Assembly: GCA_050289805.1 (NCBI GenBank)
Contig: JBNKGL010000010.1
Span: 62,001-126,000 of the forward strand
Origin: JAUILA01 sp050289805
Lineage (GTDB): Bacteria; Bacteroidota; Bacteroidia; Cytophagales; Cyclobacteriaceae
DNA: 64,000 nt
Direction: 5' to 3'
Shown one piece after another: positions 1-8,501 of this stretch (the stretch's first letter is position 1; each line of letters opens with the position of its first letter). Position numbers and translations under genes: made by a program. Below the pieces are notes generated by a model, which made no database searches, was not told the DNA's origin, and saw only the letters and a program-made list of their open reading frames with translations.

Positions 1-716
1 ATCAACATGGGCCAAAAACCAAAAGATTCTCCTGCTGAAAACCCCAATGAACTAAAATCGACTGCCACCAATCTTTCAGGATCTACCTCGGCTGTAAACC
101 TGGACCATCCACCCGCAAGATCAAGACCATAATAGAGGCATATCAAAATTCCACCAAACAATATGATCATCTGAATCATATCCCCATAGACGACAGCTTT
201 CATTCCGCCCTGGTACGAATAAACGAGTGTTACGAATCCAATCACCAGAATAGTCTGCCAGAATGGGATTCCTATCACGCTCATAATGATGAGCGCGACT
301 GCATATATCATTACAGCCGTAGCGAATGCCCTGCTGATCTGAAAAACGAGACTCAGTAATAACCGCGTGGAAATACCAAAACGGTCTTCGAGGTATTCAT
401 AAATACTCACAACACCACTCCGGTACAGTGCCGGGATTAATACAGTCCCCAAAAAGATCATGGCAAGCGGAACGGCAAATTCATAACTCAGCCATTGGAG
501 ACCCCCTCCCTCCCGGATTCCAACAAAGGCGGGTGCCGACATGAAACTGATCGCGGAGAGCTGAGTTGCCATAACAGAAAGACTCAGTGGAAACCAGCCA
601 AATGACCTACCACCAAGAAAATAATCCTCTTTATTTTTTTGCTTCTTGAATAAATATCCGAGGCCAAGGAATCCCAGCGCATAAATAAATACAATAGCAT
701 AGTCAAGGGAATTCAT
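1..716 (-). CDS. Sodium:solute symporter family protein, N-terminal part (truncated by window edge)
   Basis: This reading frame starts at the ATG at 716 and stays open to the first base of the window, so only about the first 238 residues are present. The product starts MNSLDYAIVFIYALGFLGLGYLF and continues with ERKNKEDYFLGG-type sequence (KEDYFLGGRSFGWFPLS), followed by STQLSAIS-like sequence (MATQLSAISFMSAPAF) and the segment YEYLEDRFG. These are typical of the SSS (solute:sodium symporter) family of inner-membrane transporters. Several long hydrophobic helices are visible. The substrate cannot be told. The gene is separate from the DinB-like gene upstream, because a terminator lies between them. 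A second symporter of the same family lies at 20972-22657. Confidence 0.9.
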   Translation of the reverse strand, partial: MNSLDYAIVFIYALGFLGLGYLFKKQKNKEDYFLGGRSFGWFPLSLSVMATQLSAISFMSAPAFVGIREGGGLQWLSYEFAVPLAMIFLGTVLIPALYRSGVVSIYEYLEDRFGISTRLLLSLVFQISRAFATAVMIYAVALIIMSVIGIPFWQTILVIGFVTLVYSYQGGMKAVVYGDMIQMIILFGGILICLYYGLDLAGGWSRFTAEVDPERLVAVDFSSLGFSAGESFGFWPML

Positions 717-814
717 ACAGTCGGGGTTTGCTCAAGAGTTCTGCAAACCAAAATAGGAAATTTCAGGAGGCATCAAAAAAGAACGCAAAAGTTATATAAC
801 TATAATATTATCAT

Positions 815-844
815 AAAAAAAAAGGGGATGCCTTAACATCCCTT
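815..844 (-). terminator. Rho-independent terminator of the DinB-like gene
   Basis: On the minus strand, 10 bases after the stop codon of the DinB-like gene, the arms GGGATG and CATCCC (837-842 and 825-830) enclose a six-base loop. They are followed by an unbroken run of about nine T (the A run at 815-823 on the plus strand). This separates the gene from the symporter that starts at 716. Confidence 0.8.
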
Positions 845-853
845 CATACAGTC

Positions 854-1396
854 CTATAAAAATTTATAATTCGGGGGTTCAATATTATTCATCCGGAGAT
901 AGAGATTGGCCTTAGCTCGATGATTGGTCACGTGATCATGAGCAAATATGATCGCCTGTCCGCGCGTAATGGTTGTCTGAGGACCAAACGGAAGTTCCAC
1001 AACAAGATCCTCGGCATTGAGTGTTTTCATCGCAGCCATTATATCGTCGAAGCCATTCGATACCAGCGTATGGATTTCGGTTTTTGACATCGTTGCCGCA
1101 TCAGGCTCCTCATATTTAATGCGGTTTCCTTTCATCATCGCTTCGCTAAAGTAATGGAGTGAGTAACCTATATGGACCATCTGACTTCCGAATGTCTTGT
1201 TAACTTCGGTAGGCTTGTAATTAAATTTTTCTTCAGGCATAGCGTCCAATACCTCGAGGGTATGTGTCTTTGCCATTTCCATCATGGGCATTGTCATTGT
1301 GATCAACTCAGGCTGATCAGCCGGCTTGTAGGTAAATGCACCCATGGATACAACAAGGGCCGCAGCCGTCAACAAATAAGGTATTGGTTTTTTCAT
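854..1396 (-). CDS. DinB family protein, exported
   Basis: The 180-residue product begins with a hydrophobic signal-like segment (PYLLTAAALVVSMGA), so it is probably exported. The rest is a DinB-like four-helix bundle: a first helix around TLEVLDAMPEEKFNYKP, a central SQMVHIGYSLHYFSEAM, and a late HDHVTNHRAKANLYLR. The His in MVHIG and the two late His are the usual metal-ligand positions of this superfamily. Members include metal-dependent thiol transferases and many proteins of unknown role, so no reaction can be assigned. It is a single-gene unit with its own terminator and is divergent from the aldo/keto reductase gene. Confidence 0.8.
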   Translation of the reverse strand: MKKPIPYLLTAAALVVSMGAFTYKPADQPELITMTMPMMEMAKTHTLEVLDAMPEEKFNYKPTEVNKTFGSQMVHIGYSLHYFSEAMMKGNRIKYEEPDAATMSKTEIHTLVSNGFDDIMAAMKTLNAEDLVVELPFGPQTTITRGQAIIFAHDHVTNHRAKANLYLRMNNIEPPNYKFL

Positions 1397-1485
1397 AGCA
1401 TTACGTTTGATTGGTGGAACAGAGTGAAAACAAAACGAGTATATGTAACCCGGTTTTTTGTTTTACGTGATCAGATTTTGTCAGG

Positions 1486-1518
1486 TTGTCTTATTTACAG
1501 AACTTCAGGGTAAATTTG
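1486..1518 (+). promoter_or_regulatory. Candidate Bacteroidota promoter of the aldo/keto reductase operon
   Basis: A perfect -7 box TAAATTTG (TAnnTTTG) lies at 1511-1518 and a TTG at 1486-1488, 22 bases apart. That spacing is within the range reported for Bacteroidota primary sigma-factor promoters. The ATG follows at 1529, so the leader would be very short. This is a match by eye and is untested. Confidence 0.5.
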
Positions 1519-1528
1519 AATTAGAGAT

Positions 1529-2479
1529 ATGAAATACCTTCAATTTACAGACGGATCTCAGATACCACAGCTCGGACTTGGAACATGGAAATCACAGCCT
1601 GGTGAGGTTTACCAGGCAATTATTGATGCGGTAACCGCCGGCTACCGGCATATTGATTGCGCCGCAGTTTATGGTAATGAGGCGGAAATTGGTGATGCTC
1701 TTCGCTTTTTACTGAATGAAGGAAAAGTAAAACGCGATGAATTATTTATTACATCTAAACTCTGGAATGACTCCCATCAGCCGGAATCAGCTCAGAAAGC
1801 CATCAAAAAGACTCTCTCAGACCTGAAACTTGAATACCTGGATCTTTATTTAATTCACTGGCCAATTTCAATCAAGGCTAGTGCCGGATTTCCGTTCAGC
1901 GGCGAAGATTTCATATCCCCGGAAGAATTGCCTTTCACAGAAACCTGGAAGGCTATGGAGGAAATGAAGAAAAATGGATTGGCCCGTCATATCGGTGTCT
2001 CAAATTTTTCGATTCCAAACCTCAGCAAACTTATTCGCAATGCCGAATTAATGCCTGAAATGAACCAGGTGGAAATGCATCCGTTTCTCGCTCAAAAAGA
2101 ATTGTTTCATTTTTGCCGTGATCATGACATACTGGTGACAGGATATTCTCCCCTGGGATCTTCCGACCGTTCAGCCGGCATGAAAGCAGAAGATGAACCC
2201 TCCCTCCTGCAAAACCCCGTGGTTACAGAAGTTGCCAATGAGGTTGATTGTTCTCCCGCACAGGTCCTTATTGCATGGGCAATACAACGAGGTACGGCGG
2301 TAATACCTAAATCAACCAATAAGGGCAGGATCATTGAGAATTTTCAAGCTCAATTTATCGCCCTCAATGAGATGCATATGAATAAATTGAACGGACTGGA
2401 TGGAACATACCGGTTTGTAAATGGCAAATTCTGGACCCCGGAAGGAAGTCCGTACACACTCGAATATCTCTGGGGATAA
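1529..2479 (+). CDS. Aldo/keto reductase
   Basis: This 316-residue protein is of normal length for a cytoplasmic NAD(P)H-dependent aldo/keto reductase, which reduces aldehydes and ketones to alcohols. The catalytic tetrad is intact at Asp43, Tyr48 (HIDCAAVYGNE), Lys77 (ITSKLWN) and His110 (YLIHWP), at the same numbering as aldose reductase. The cofactor-binding VIPKSTNKGRI motif is near residue 260. The gene heads a short plus-strand run: a small membrane protein follows after 30 bases and an SRPBCC-like protein after that. Substrate is unknown. A -7 promoter box lies just upstream. Confidence 0.95.
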   Translation: MKYLQFTDGSQIPQLGLGTWKSQPGEVYQAIIDAVTAGYRHIDCAAVYGNEAEIGDALRFLLNEGKVKRDELFITSKLWNDSHQPESAQKAIKKTLSDLKLEYLDLYLIHWPISIKASAGFPFSGEDFISPEELPFTETWKAMEEMKKNGLARHIGVSNFSIPNLSKLIRNAELMPEMNQVEMHPFLAQKELFHFCRDHDILVTGYSPLGSSDRSAGMKAEDEPSLLQNPVVTEVANEVDCSPAQVLIAWAIQRGTAVIPKSTNKGRIIENFQAQFIALNEMHMNKLNGLDGTYRFVNGKFWTPEGSPYTLEYLWG

Positions 2480-2509
2480 ACCAATAATCCATTTTTGGGT
2501 TATACGATT

Positions 2510-2926
2510 ATGCAACAGCAGGCATTCTATCGTCTAACCCTGAAAGCGGCAGCCATCTATAACATAGTATGGGGTGCATGGGTAGTTCTCTTTCCTCAGC
2601 AGTTCTTTAGCCTCACAGGGATGAGTCCCATCAACCATCCGCTTGTATGGCAGGGAATGGGTATGGTAATAGGTGTCTACGGACTTGGATATTGGTGGGC
2701 ATCCTATGATCCGATCAGGCATTGGCCAATTGTCGCTGTAGGCTTTCTGGGCAAAATCTTCGGACCTTTGGGTTTCGTGATCAATTATCTTCAGGGTAAT
2801 GTGCCATTCAGCTTTATTGCTACACTCGTCACCAATGATTTTATCTGGTGGATACCCTTTTTTCTAATCCTCAAAAATGCCGCGAAGGCAGGATGGCCCC
2901 TTCAATCAGCAACTAACCAAATATGA
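2510..2926 (+). CDS. Small four-helix membrane protein, function unknown
   Basis: The 138-residue product has about four hydrophobic helices: one near the start (AAAIYNIVWGAWVVLF), one with GMGMVIGVYGLGYWWA, one around IVAVGFLGKIFGPLGF, and the last at WWIPFFLIL. The frame is open from a TTG at 2495, but I take the ATG at 2510 because it begins the conserved-looking sequence. I do not recognise the family. The gene sits between the aldo/keto reductase and the SRPBCC-like gene and overlaps the latter by ATGA, so the two are probably translationally coupled. Confidence 0.75.
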   Translation: MQQQAFYRLTLKAAAIYNIVWGAWVVLFPQQFFSLTGMSPINHPLVWQGMGMVIGVYGLGYWWASYDPIRHWPIVAVGFLGKIFGPLGFVINYLQGNVPFSFIATLVTNDFIWWIPFFLILKNAAKAGWPLQSATNQI

Positions 2927-3426
2927 ACTATAAGCAAACGCGACCTGCTTCTTTTATGCAGCATGTCTATTCGAAGAAATTTCTCATTAATTCTTCTTTA
3001 GAAGATGTCTGGGATGTATTAATGCGCCAGGCAACTTTTAGTGATACGCAGCTCTGGCCATTCAGGGTAGAGTTTGATTCCCCGGAAGGTGAGGATAACA
3101 TGACCGTGGGCATGGATAATATTCACCATGGCCCGTTCATGCTTTTCAGTGGGGTTCTTACCGAAATCAATGACCATAAATACAGGGACCTCCATTATTA
3201 TTTGGGCAGTTATTTCCTCAATGTGCGCTGGATTAGACCCGCAAGGCTGGAGTTTTTCGTTAATCCCGGTACGGATGGAACGGAACTGGAATTGCGGCTT
3301 ACCACATATGTAAAACCCTGGATCAAAGGTGCCTGGAATGCAATGCTTTCAATGTTCTGGATAAATTTCGGATCCTGGTTTAACCGATATGTTCGAAAGC
3401 AGTCCAAGCTTACGCAAAAAGTTTAA
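2923..3426 (+). CDS. SRPBCC/START-like domain protein
   Basis: The 167-residue soluble protein looks like a helix-grip (SRPBCC) fold. It opens with a strand and helix typical of polyketide-cyclase-like proteins (KKFLINSSLEDVWDVLMR), continues through several amphipathic strands, and ends with a long amphipathic helix (WNAMLSMFWINFGSWFNRYV). Such proteins bind hydrophobic ligands in a central cavity, but no ligand can be proposed. The start overlaps the previous stop (ATGA). The last 78 bases overlap, tail to tail, the alpha/beta hydrolase on the other strand. The assignment is by pattern only. Confidence 0.65.
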   Translation: MNYKQTRPASFMQHVYSKKFLINSSLEDVWDVLMRQATFSDTQLWPFRVEFDSPEGEDNMTVGMDNIHHGPFMLFSGVLTEINDHKYRDLHYYLGSYFLNVRWIRPARLEFFVNPGTDGTELELRLTTYVKPWIKGAWNAMLSMFWINFGSWFNRYVRKQSKLTQKV

Positions 3427-4188
3427 ACTTATTCGATTGAATGCATCAGGAGCATCAATATTGCAGATATGACCGGCACCGGGTATAATTTCCACATCGA
3501 CTTTTGAATTCTTTGATGCAAATTCCATAGCAGGCTGGAGAAATACATAGTCTGCGCTTCCCATTACTGCCAGGACCGGGAAGTCAATTTTCTGATTCCA
3601 GAATTGCTTCAGAAGCTTGAAAAACTCATCATAAAGTGAAACCCATCTCAGATATGCATCTGGCTTGATCTTCCGGGCCTGAAGCCTGTAAACTCTTCTG
3701 GAGCGCTGATGGGATGGTTTTGGCATCAACAGGTAGGAGAACAGTGAATACATGAACCTGTAAGAAAGAAAGAGGTTAAAGAACCTTGCAGTCATCACAA
3801 ATAGCCGTATTGATATATTTCCTTTAAAAATGGCGCCGGCCATTATTGCCGCCCGTACCATTCCCGGGGTGCGCATCGATAAATCCTGCAACAGGACGCT
3901 GCCGAATGAAAGAGAAATGAAAACAGCCTGTTCAATATTTAACTCATCCAGCACTTCCAGGATGTCGTTGCTTATAAGCCGGAAAGTATAGTAATTCGTG
4001 TTGTTGCTGCTCATTTGTGATTTTCCATGATCCCGTAAATCAATCAACAGCACTCTGAAATGAGCGGCAAAATATTCTGCCTGATATTTCCAGGTATCAA
4101 TACTTCCCCCTGCTCCATGTATAAACACTGCCCAGGGTAAGTCGGATTCGGCATTGATAGTTCGGTAATGTAACACGGATAAGAACAT
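3349..4188 (-). CDS. Alpha/beta hydrolase
   Basis: This 279-residue protein has the alpha/beta hydrolase landmarks: the oxyanion motif HGAGG (residues 24-28), a nucleophile elbow SLSFG with Ser94 (Ser replaces the first Gly of the usual GxSxG), the acid Asp213 (GSADYVF) and His240 (GAGHICN). The region between residues 125 and 195 is a positively charged cap. It probably acts as an esterase or related hydrolase in the cytoplasm. The 3' end overlaps the SRPBCC-like gene on the opposite strand by 78 bases. The substrate is unknown. Confidence 0.88.
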   Translation of the reverse strand: MFLSVLHYRTINAESDLPWAVFIHGAGGSIDTWKYQAEYFAAHFRVLLIDLRDHGKSQMSSNNTNYYTFRLISNDILEVLDELNIEQAVFISLSFGSVLLQDLSMRTPGMVRAAIMAGAIFKGNISIRLFVMTARFFNLFLSYRFMYSLFSYLLMPKPSHQRSRRVYRLQARKIKPDAYLRWVSLYDEFFKLLKQFWNQKIDFPVLAVMGSADYVFLQPAMEFASKNSKVDVEIIPGAGHICNIDAPDAFNRISLNFLRKLGLLSNISVKPGSEIYPEH

Positions 4189-4215
4189 TTACCCGTCAAA
4201 AAAGTTAAGATCAAC

Positions 4216-4626
4216 ATGGAGTATATCAATTTCATCCGAAGTATGATCGATTTCGGACTGGTCGTACTGATCTGGCTGGTACAGCTTATAATCTACCCCG
4301 GCTTTGCTATTGGCCATCCGCAGTATTTTGAACGCTGGCATAGAAAGTATATGTTCCTGATAACATTTGTAGTAGCCCCACTGATGTTCGCGCAGCTGGC
4401 GATGGTTGGGTTTCAGCTTTGGATTCACCAATCCACACTTACCGTGATAAGCGCGTTTCTTGTACTATCAGTTTGGCTTCATACTTTTGCTAAAGCAGTT
4501 CCGCTTCATAATGCGCTTACAGAGAATGGAAATAAAAAAGTGATTGTTGAATCACTTGTCAATGCAAATTGGTTCAGAACGGCAGTCTGGACAGCGTTGT
4601 GGCTGACAGGTCTGTTTTTGTGGTAG
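4216..4626 (+). CDS. Integral membrane protein, function unknown
   Basis: The 136-residue product has four predicted membrane helices: LVVLIWLVQLIIYPGFAI, MFLITFVVAPLMFAQLAMVG, LTVISAFLVLSVWLHTF and a C-terminal WTALWLTGLFLW. Conserved-looking polar pieces lie between them (HRKYMF, PLHNAL, NANWFRT). It resembles small DUF-type membrane proteins of Bacteroidota, but I cannot name the family. It is transcribed divergently from the hydrolase, with 27 bases between start codons, so the promoters must overlap the neighbouring gene starts. Confidence 0.75.
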   Translation: MEYINFIRSMIDFGLVVLIWLVQLIIYPGFAIGHPQYFERWHRKYMFLITFVVAPLMFAQLAMVGFQLWIHQSTLTVISAFLVLSVWLHTFAKAVPLHNALTENGNKKVIVESLVNANWFRTAVWTALWLTGLFLW

Positions 4627-4643
4627 CGCGCTGATATACACTA

Positions 4644-5690
4644 CTAGTCCAGTGTAAAATAAAGGATTTGCTGACGCTTGCCTTTTTTCTTTTGATCAAA
4701 AAGGTCTTCATCAAATAACCGCGTCATCCGATTGCCTGCTATATCCTCCAGCTTATCTCCAATAAGGATACTATATCTTCCTGTATTCCAATTGTTTATA
4801 GGTTTAAAATATATGATATTCTGTTCATTTGAAAGCCAGACCTTTCCCTTTAGTTGTTTGCCGTTATTATGACGTATCTCAATGGCGGGTGGTGCTGACA
4901 TCAGGTCAAGTGGTTCATTCACTTTTATTTGCAGGGTTTCTTTTGTACCCGCTTTTGGTATTGTAAGGGTCCACTCACCCGGATTTATGTATTCTCTGTC
5001 TGCGCCGGAAACATAGAATGTTTTACTGCCGGCAAACTCCAGTGGCTTGCCCCTTGCACTCATCCACCCGGCATTTACAGTGATCTTGTATGATTTTCCC
5101 TGCTCAAGTGGATTGCCCTCCTGACGGTTCGGAATCAGATCGCGCTTTATCCGTCCGGGGTTGAGCCATAACGTGAGCGTATCGCCCCGGGTATTCCATA
5201 GTTCAGGCGAAAGGTCAAGAAATACGTTTTCAAGTTTCTTTTCATTTCCCACCTCGTAAATGGTCACATATTTTGAACTTTGGCCTGACTGCATCTCGCG
5301 GTCAAATACCAACTGTATCTTCAACAGGTTTTCAGGCAACGTATCGGGCGTGGGATGAATCGCGAGCAAAGAAGGTGACTCAGACGGATTTACAGGCGTG
5401 CGCAGGTTTAAAAGCAAATTGCCCAGATAGGTTACTACATAGTCGGTATTGAAATCAAGCGGGACAAAAGGTGTAAAGGTGATAATTCCCTCTTCAGTTT
5501 TCCATGAACCTGCCACAGCACGTTCTGAGGCAGACATTTTTAATGCCAGATGTTCAGGTGCAGAAATTTGTGTTTCAAGCTGAATTTGGGAAACTCCGTT
5601 TTCATCCCAAAGGAAATTAGCCTGACCATAACAGGTCAGGCTAAATATTGTGATAAAAGCAGATATGATATATTTATAACCAGAAGTCAT
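4644..5690 (-). CDS. Exported Ig-like (SbsA/Big_5-like) domain protein
   Basis: The 348-residue protein starts with a signal peptide (YIISAFITIFSLTCYGQ). It continues with repeated beta-rich modules that look like SbsA Ig-like domains, for example PTPDTLPENLLKIQLVFDR followed by MQSGQSSKYVTIY, and later a second module with LKIKVNEPLDLMSAPP-type sequence and LIGDKLEDIAGNRM. Such modules are structural parts of surface proteins. The start overlaps the end of the upstream beta-propeller-like gene by 17 bases, so the two are probably co-translated. No enzymatic motif is visible. Confidence 0.7.
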   Translation of the reverse strand: MTSGYKYIISAFITIFSLTCYGQANFLWDENGVSQIQLETQISAPEHLALKMSASERAVAGSWKTEEGIITFTPFVPLDFNTDYVVTYLGNLLLNLRTPVNPSESPSLLAIHPTPDTLPENLLKIQLVFDREMQSGQSSKYVTIYEVGNEKKLENVFLDLSPELWNTRGDTLTLWLNPGRIKRDLIPNRQEGNPLEQGKSYKITVNAGWMSARGKPLEFAGSKTFYVSGADREYINPGEWTLTIPKAGTKETLQIKVNEPLDLMSAPPAIEIRHNNGKQLKGKVWLSNEQNIIYFKPINNWNTGRYSILIGDKLEDIAGNRMTRLFDEDLFDQKKKGKRQQILYFTLD

Positions 5691-6759
5691 TTCCAGTCAT
5701 CAGATCGAGATCCCCATTCGACTGCCTTTTCAACATGATCCAGTTTGAATCACCCCATTTGTCCAGCTGAATAACATTGGTCATAGGGAAATTAATATAA
5801 TTAACGCCGGCCGTTGCCCCTGGAACGTCAACAGGCTCTGTGAGACTACCCTCATACGCCATGATATCACTTAGCAATACCTTCATCACCGGACGATTTG
5901 AATTGGCCATCAGAAGAACTTCTTTCCCATCCTTTTTAAGAATAACCATGTCCAGCGGAGTATTTCCCGCACCTAATTCAGCGACGGTTCGACCCTTGAT
6001 GTGCTCGCCCTTTTTCAGGTCGCTCATCGGGAATAATACAAGTGGAGTACAGGTATAACTTGCGATCACGTAGGTTTCATTATTCAACGTAGCCGTGGTG
6101 AATGTCTTTACGGGTGAATGAGTTTCATATTGTCCGTGTGCCGCATGATAGATCTCCAGGGAAGCATCTTCCTGGTCATCAGTAAACGGATAGCTTACAC
6201 TCCTGAATGTGCTTCCAAACTCCCTGTTCGATAATCCGGTGATGAGCAGCTGATCACCGGAAAAATGAATATCTGAAATTGCCCAATGTCTCAGTGAGCG
6301 CCCTCTCCTGTCCTTACTGTCTTCTGCCACCGCATTTGCAATGGATTTCTCACTGTATTCAACCGAAGAAAGATCAACTGGTGTAATTGTCCCGGACGGG
6401 TCTATAGTAACAAGGATTGGCTGGTTATTCTTTCCATGTACGGCAATATAAATAAGACCGTTTTTGGGATGCACAGCCATATCCTGAATGGTGATCATGT
6501 CGGCGCTTGTTCCCAGGACATCGGCAATTGCGACATCAACTTTGGAAAGATTCAGATCTTCATACGTACCTTCAGAACTACCACTTACATTCATGGCAAA
6601 CACTTTGGCTGATTTACTATCTCCGATAAAGAGCGTACCTTCCGGGCTGAAGGTTAATGCATTGATGGACTGGACTTTTTCACTTAGCGGCCCTGGCTTT
6701 TCCTTTGAGAAAGAGATTAAAGCAACAAGGCACAGAATACCTGTTAGAATGGATTTCAT
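5674..6759 (-). CDS. Exported beta-propeller-like protein, function unknown
   Basis: The 361-residue product has an N-terminal signal peptide (ILTGILCLVALISFS). It contains repeating segments of the kind seen in NHL or WD40-like propellers, such as INALTFSPEGTLFIGDS, DMAVHPKNGLIYIAVHG, ISDIHFSGDQLLITGLS and LDMVILKKDGKEVLLMANS. It is probably periplasmic or surface exposed. It lies 69 bases downstream of a DUF4136 lipoprotein gene and overlaps the following Ig-like gene by 17 bases. The role and ligand are unknown. Confidence 0.7.
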   Translation of the reverse strand: MKSILTGILCLVALISFSKEKPGPLSEKVQSINALTFSPEGTLFIGDSKSAKVFAMNVSGSSEGTYEDLNLSKVDVAIADVLGTSADMITIQDMAVHPKNGLIYIAVHGKNNQPILVTIDPSGTITPVDLSSVEYSEKSIANAVAEDSKDRRGRSLRHWAISDIHFSGDQLLITGLSNREFGSTFRSVSYPFTDDQEDASLEIYHAAHGQYETHSPVKTFTTATLNNETYVIASYTCTPLVLFPMSDLKKGEHIKGRTVAELGAGNTPLDMVILKKDGKEVLLMANSNRPVMKVLLSDIMAYEGSLTEPVDVPGATAGVNYINFPMTNVIQLDKWGDSNWIMLKRQSNGDLDLMTGNDFWL

Positions 6760-6828
6760 AAAAGTAGGTGTTTGGTGTATACATTAAATATACTCCATCA
6801 CCCGGGCAATTGTTTCATTATCCAGGGA

Positions 6829-7338
6829 TTAATGTGAAGGAAACTCTTCGAAGAGCATTTCCACACCCTTATTGATCCTGCTGATCATTTCGCTTTTTTT
6901 CCCTGAGATCGTTCCTGCGGCAATGCCCTGCCATACAAGTTCATCGGTTTGGGTATCAACAAAATCCAGGACTACTGTTCCTTCCTTATATTTATTTACC
7001 ACAACCTCTTCAGACTGCCAGGAATAGTTCCGCTGTCCCATGTAAGAGATGTCCCGGTAATCTGTCTCCCGGGTCTGAACCTTTTCTTCGATGGTACTTC
7101 CTATGTTGATCATCAGGTCTGGATTGTCACTAATGGCATAGCCTTTAGAGGAGAGTTGATCAATGATCGCCTTCTTTAGGTCATCCAGATATATGCTCGT
7201 CGGTTGTTCAACCTCGTAGAAGTTAAAGGTTTTATAATTTTCAAAATCATCAGCAATGATTTCGGTTGAAATAACCCGAACAGGTGTACAGGCCAACATA
7301 AATCCTGATAATATCAGGAAGAAATTAATTGTTTTCAT
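6829..7338 (-). CDS. DUF4136 lipoprotein
   Basis: The 169-residue protein has a lipoprotein signal peptide with the lipobox LAC at Cys17 (FMLACTPVRV). The mature part fits DUF4136: a short opening strand with DDFENYKTFNFYE, a DQLSSKGY helix, the INIGSTIEEKVQTRE strand and the late VDTQTDELVWQGIAAGTISG motif. DUF4136 proteins are envelope lipoproteins without a known reaction. The start codon overlaps the stop of the upstream FGE-like gene as ATGA, which implies translational coupling. Confidence 0.85.
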   Translation of the reverse strand: MKTINFFLILSGFMLACTPVRVISTEIIADDFENYKTFNFYEVEQPTSIYLDDLKKAIIDQLSSKGYAISDNPDLMINIGSTIEEKVQTRETDYRDISYMGQRNYSWQSEEVVVNKYKEGTVVLDFVDTQTDELVWQGIAAGTISGKKSEMISRINKGVEMLFEEFPSH

Positions 7339-8408
7339 GGAGTTGAATTTGGCAAAGACTTAACACAACGAAATCCAAGGTGTTCCTGACCCGAATCTAT
7401 AGCTGTTGCCATCCGAGCACTGGGCCGATAATTGGAACAATATTGAGTACTGCAAAGATAGGAGCCTCCTTTGATAACCCGCTTCTGATTGTACGGGTCC
7501 GTGGGGTCATAGCTAGACTCCGGGCCTGTAGGATTCTTACAGACTGTCATTTTATCCAGTTGACTATATGTATCAGGACGATACCAGTCTGAAGTCCATT
7601 CCCAGACATTTCCAATTATTTCATATAATCCGTAGGAATTGGGTGGATAACTTTTTACGGGCGCGATGCCTGTATAACCATCATCACTCGTGACCCGATG
7701 AGGAAAATCACCCTGGAAAAAGTTTGCCAGATATTTTCCCTGGGGAGTAAGTTCATCACCCCACGCGAATGCAGCACCGCTTTTTGCATTCCTTGCGGCA
7801 AATTCAAATTCTGCTTCCGTAGGCAATCGTTTACCTGCCCAGTCTGCATATGCAACCGCATCTTCATATGCAATATGAACCACCGGGAAGTTGTCCTTTC
7901 CTTCAATAGAGGATTCCGGCCCGTATGGATGCCGCCAATTAGCACCTATTACCCATGCCCACCATTGGGAGTAGTCATTCAGTGATACAGGGTAATCCGG
8001 TGGAGAAAAAACCATTGAGCCTGGCTGCAGAATGCTGTCTGCTGGCTTTGGCGTACCAGGAGGCACATTTTTTTTAATCTCTTCCCAGTCGATCGGCCGC
8101 TCGGCAATAGTAACATAACCGGTCTCTTCCACAAATTCCCTGAATTGGGCATTCGTAACCTCAGTCTCATCCATCCAGAACCCGTCTATTTGAACGGTAT
8201 GAGCCGGGCCCTCATGTACGCTGGCCTCACTTCCATCGTTACCTGCCAGGTAAGTGCCTCCCGGAATCCAAACCATCCCCTCAGGTCCGTCTTCCGGTGG
8301 AGTCGTAACCTCCTGGCGGTCAGGAATTGTGGCAGATGTTTCATCTGGTTTGGTACTGCAGCTGGCAAAAAATAAAACTATGACTAAGCAAAATGTAAAC
8401 TGATACAT
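7335..8408 (-). CDS. Formylglycine-generating enzyme-like (SUMF1 family) lipoprotein
   Basis: The 357-residue lipoprotein (lipobox FASC, Cys17) has a full SUMF1/FGE domain: GMVWIPGGTYLAGND, the DETEVTNAQFREFV motif, KRLPTEAEFEFAAR, and GLYEIIGNVWEWTSDW. Near the end, GGSYLCSTQYCSNYRPSAR carries both cysteines of the copper site (Cys319 and Cys324), with the same five-residue step as Cys336/Cys341 of human FGE. It could therefore be active as a sulfatase-maturing oxidase rather than one of the many cysteine-free relatives. No sulfatase gene lies in the window. It is the first gene of a block of exported proteins, coupled to the DUF4136 gene. Confidence 0.88.
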   Translation of the reverse strand: MYQFTFCLVIVLFFASCSTKPDETSATIPDRQEVTTPPEDGPEGMVWIPGGTYLAGNDGSEASVHEGPAHTVQIDGFWMDETEVTNAQFREFVEETGYVTIAERPIDWEEIKKNVPPGTPKPADSILQPGSMVFSPPDYPVSLNDYSQWWAWVIGANWRHPYGPESSIEGKDNFPVVHIAYEDAVAYADWAGKRLPTEAEFEFAARNAKSGAAFAWGDELTPQGKYLANFFQGDFPHRVTSDDGYTGIAPVKSYPPNSYGLYEIIGNVWEWTSDWYRPDTYSQLDKMTVCKNPTGPESSYDPTDPYNQKRVIKGGSYLCSTQYCSNYRPSARMATAIDSGQEHLGFRCVKSLPNSTP

Positions 8409-8501
8409 GAATTACGTTATTATTGCAAAAAGGAAGATATTCTGGTAACAAAACAATTATCCCTAAAATTTCGAATATATCCAGTATTCCTCATTTTTTT
8501 T

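Noticed and set aside
2495..2509. A TTG start 15 bases upstream of the chosen ATG for the small membrane protein.
   Set aside because: The ATG at 2510 begins a normal hydrophilic N-terminus, and no ribosome-binding or family evidence supports the TTG.
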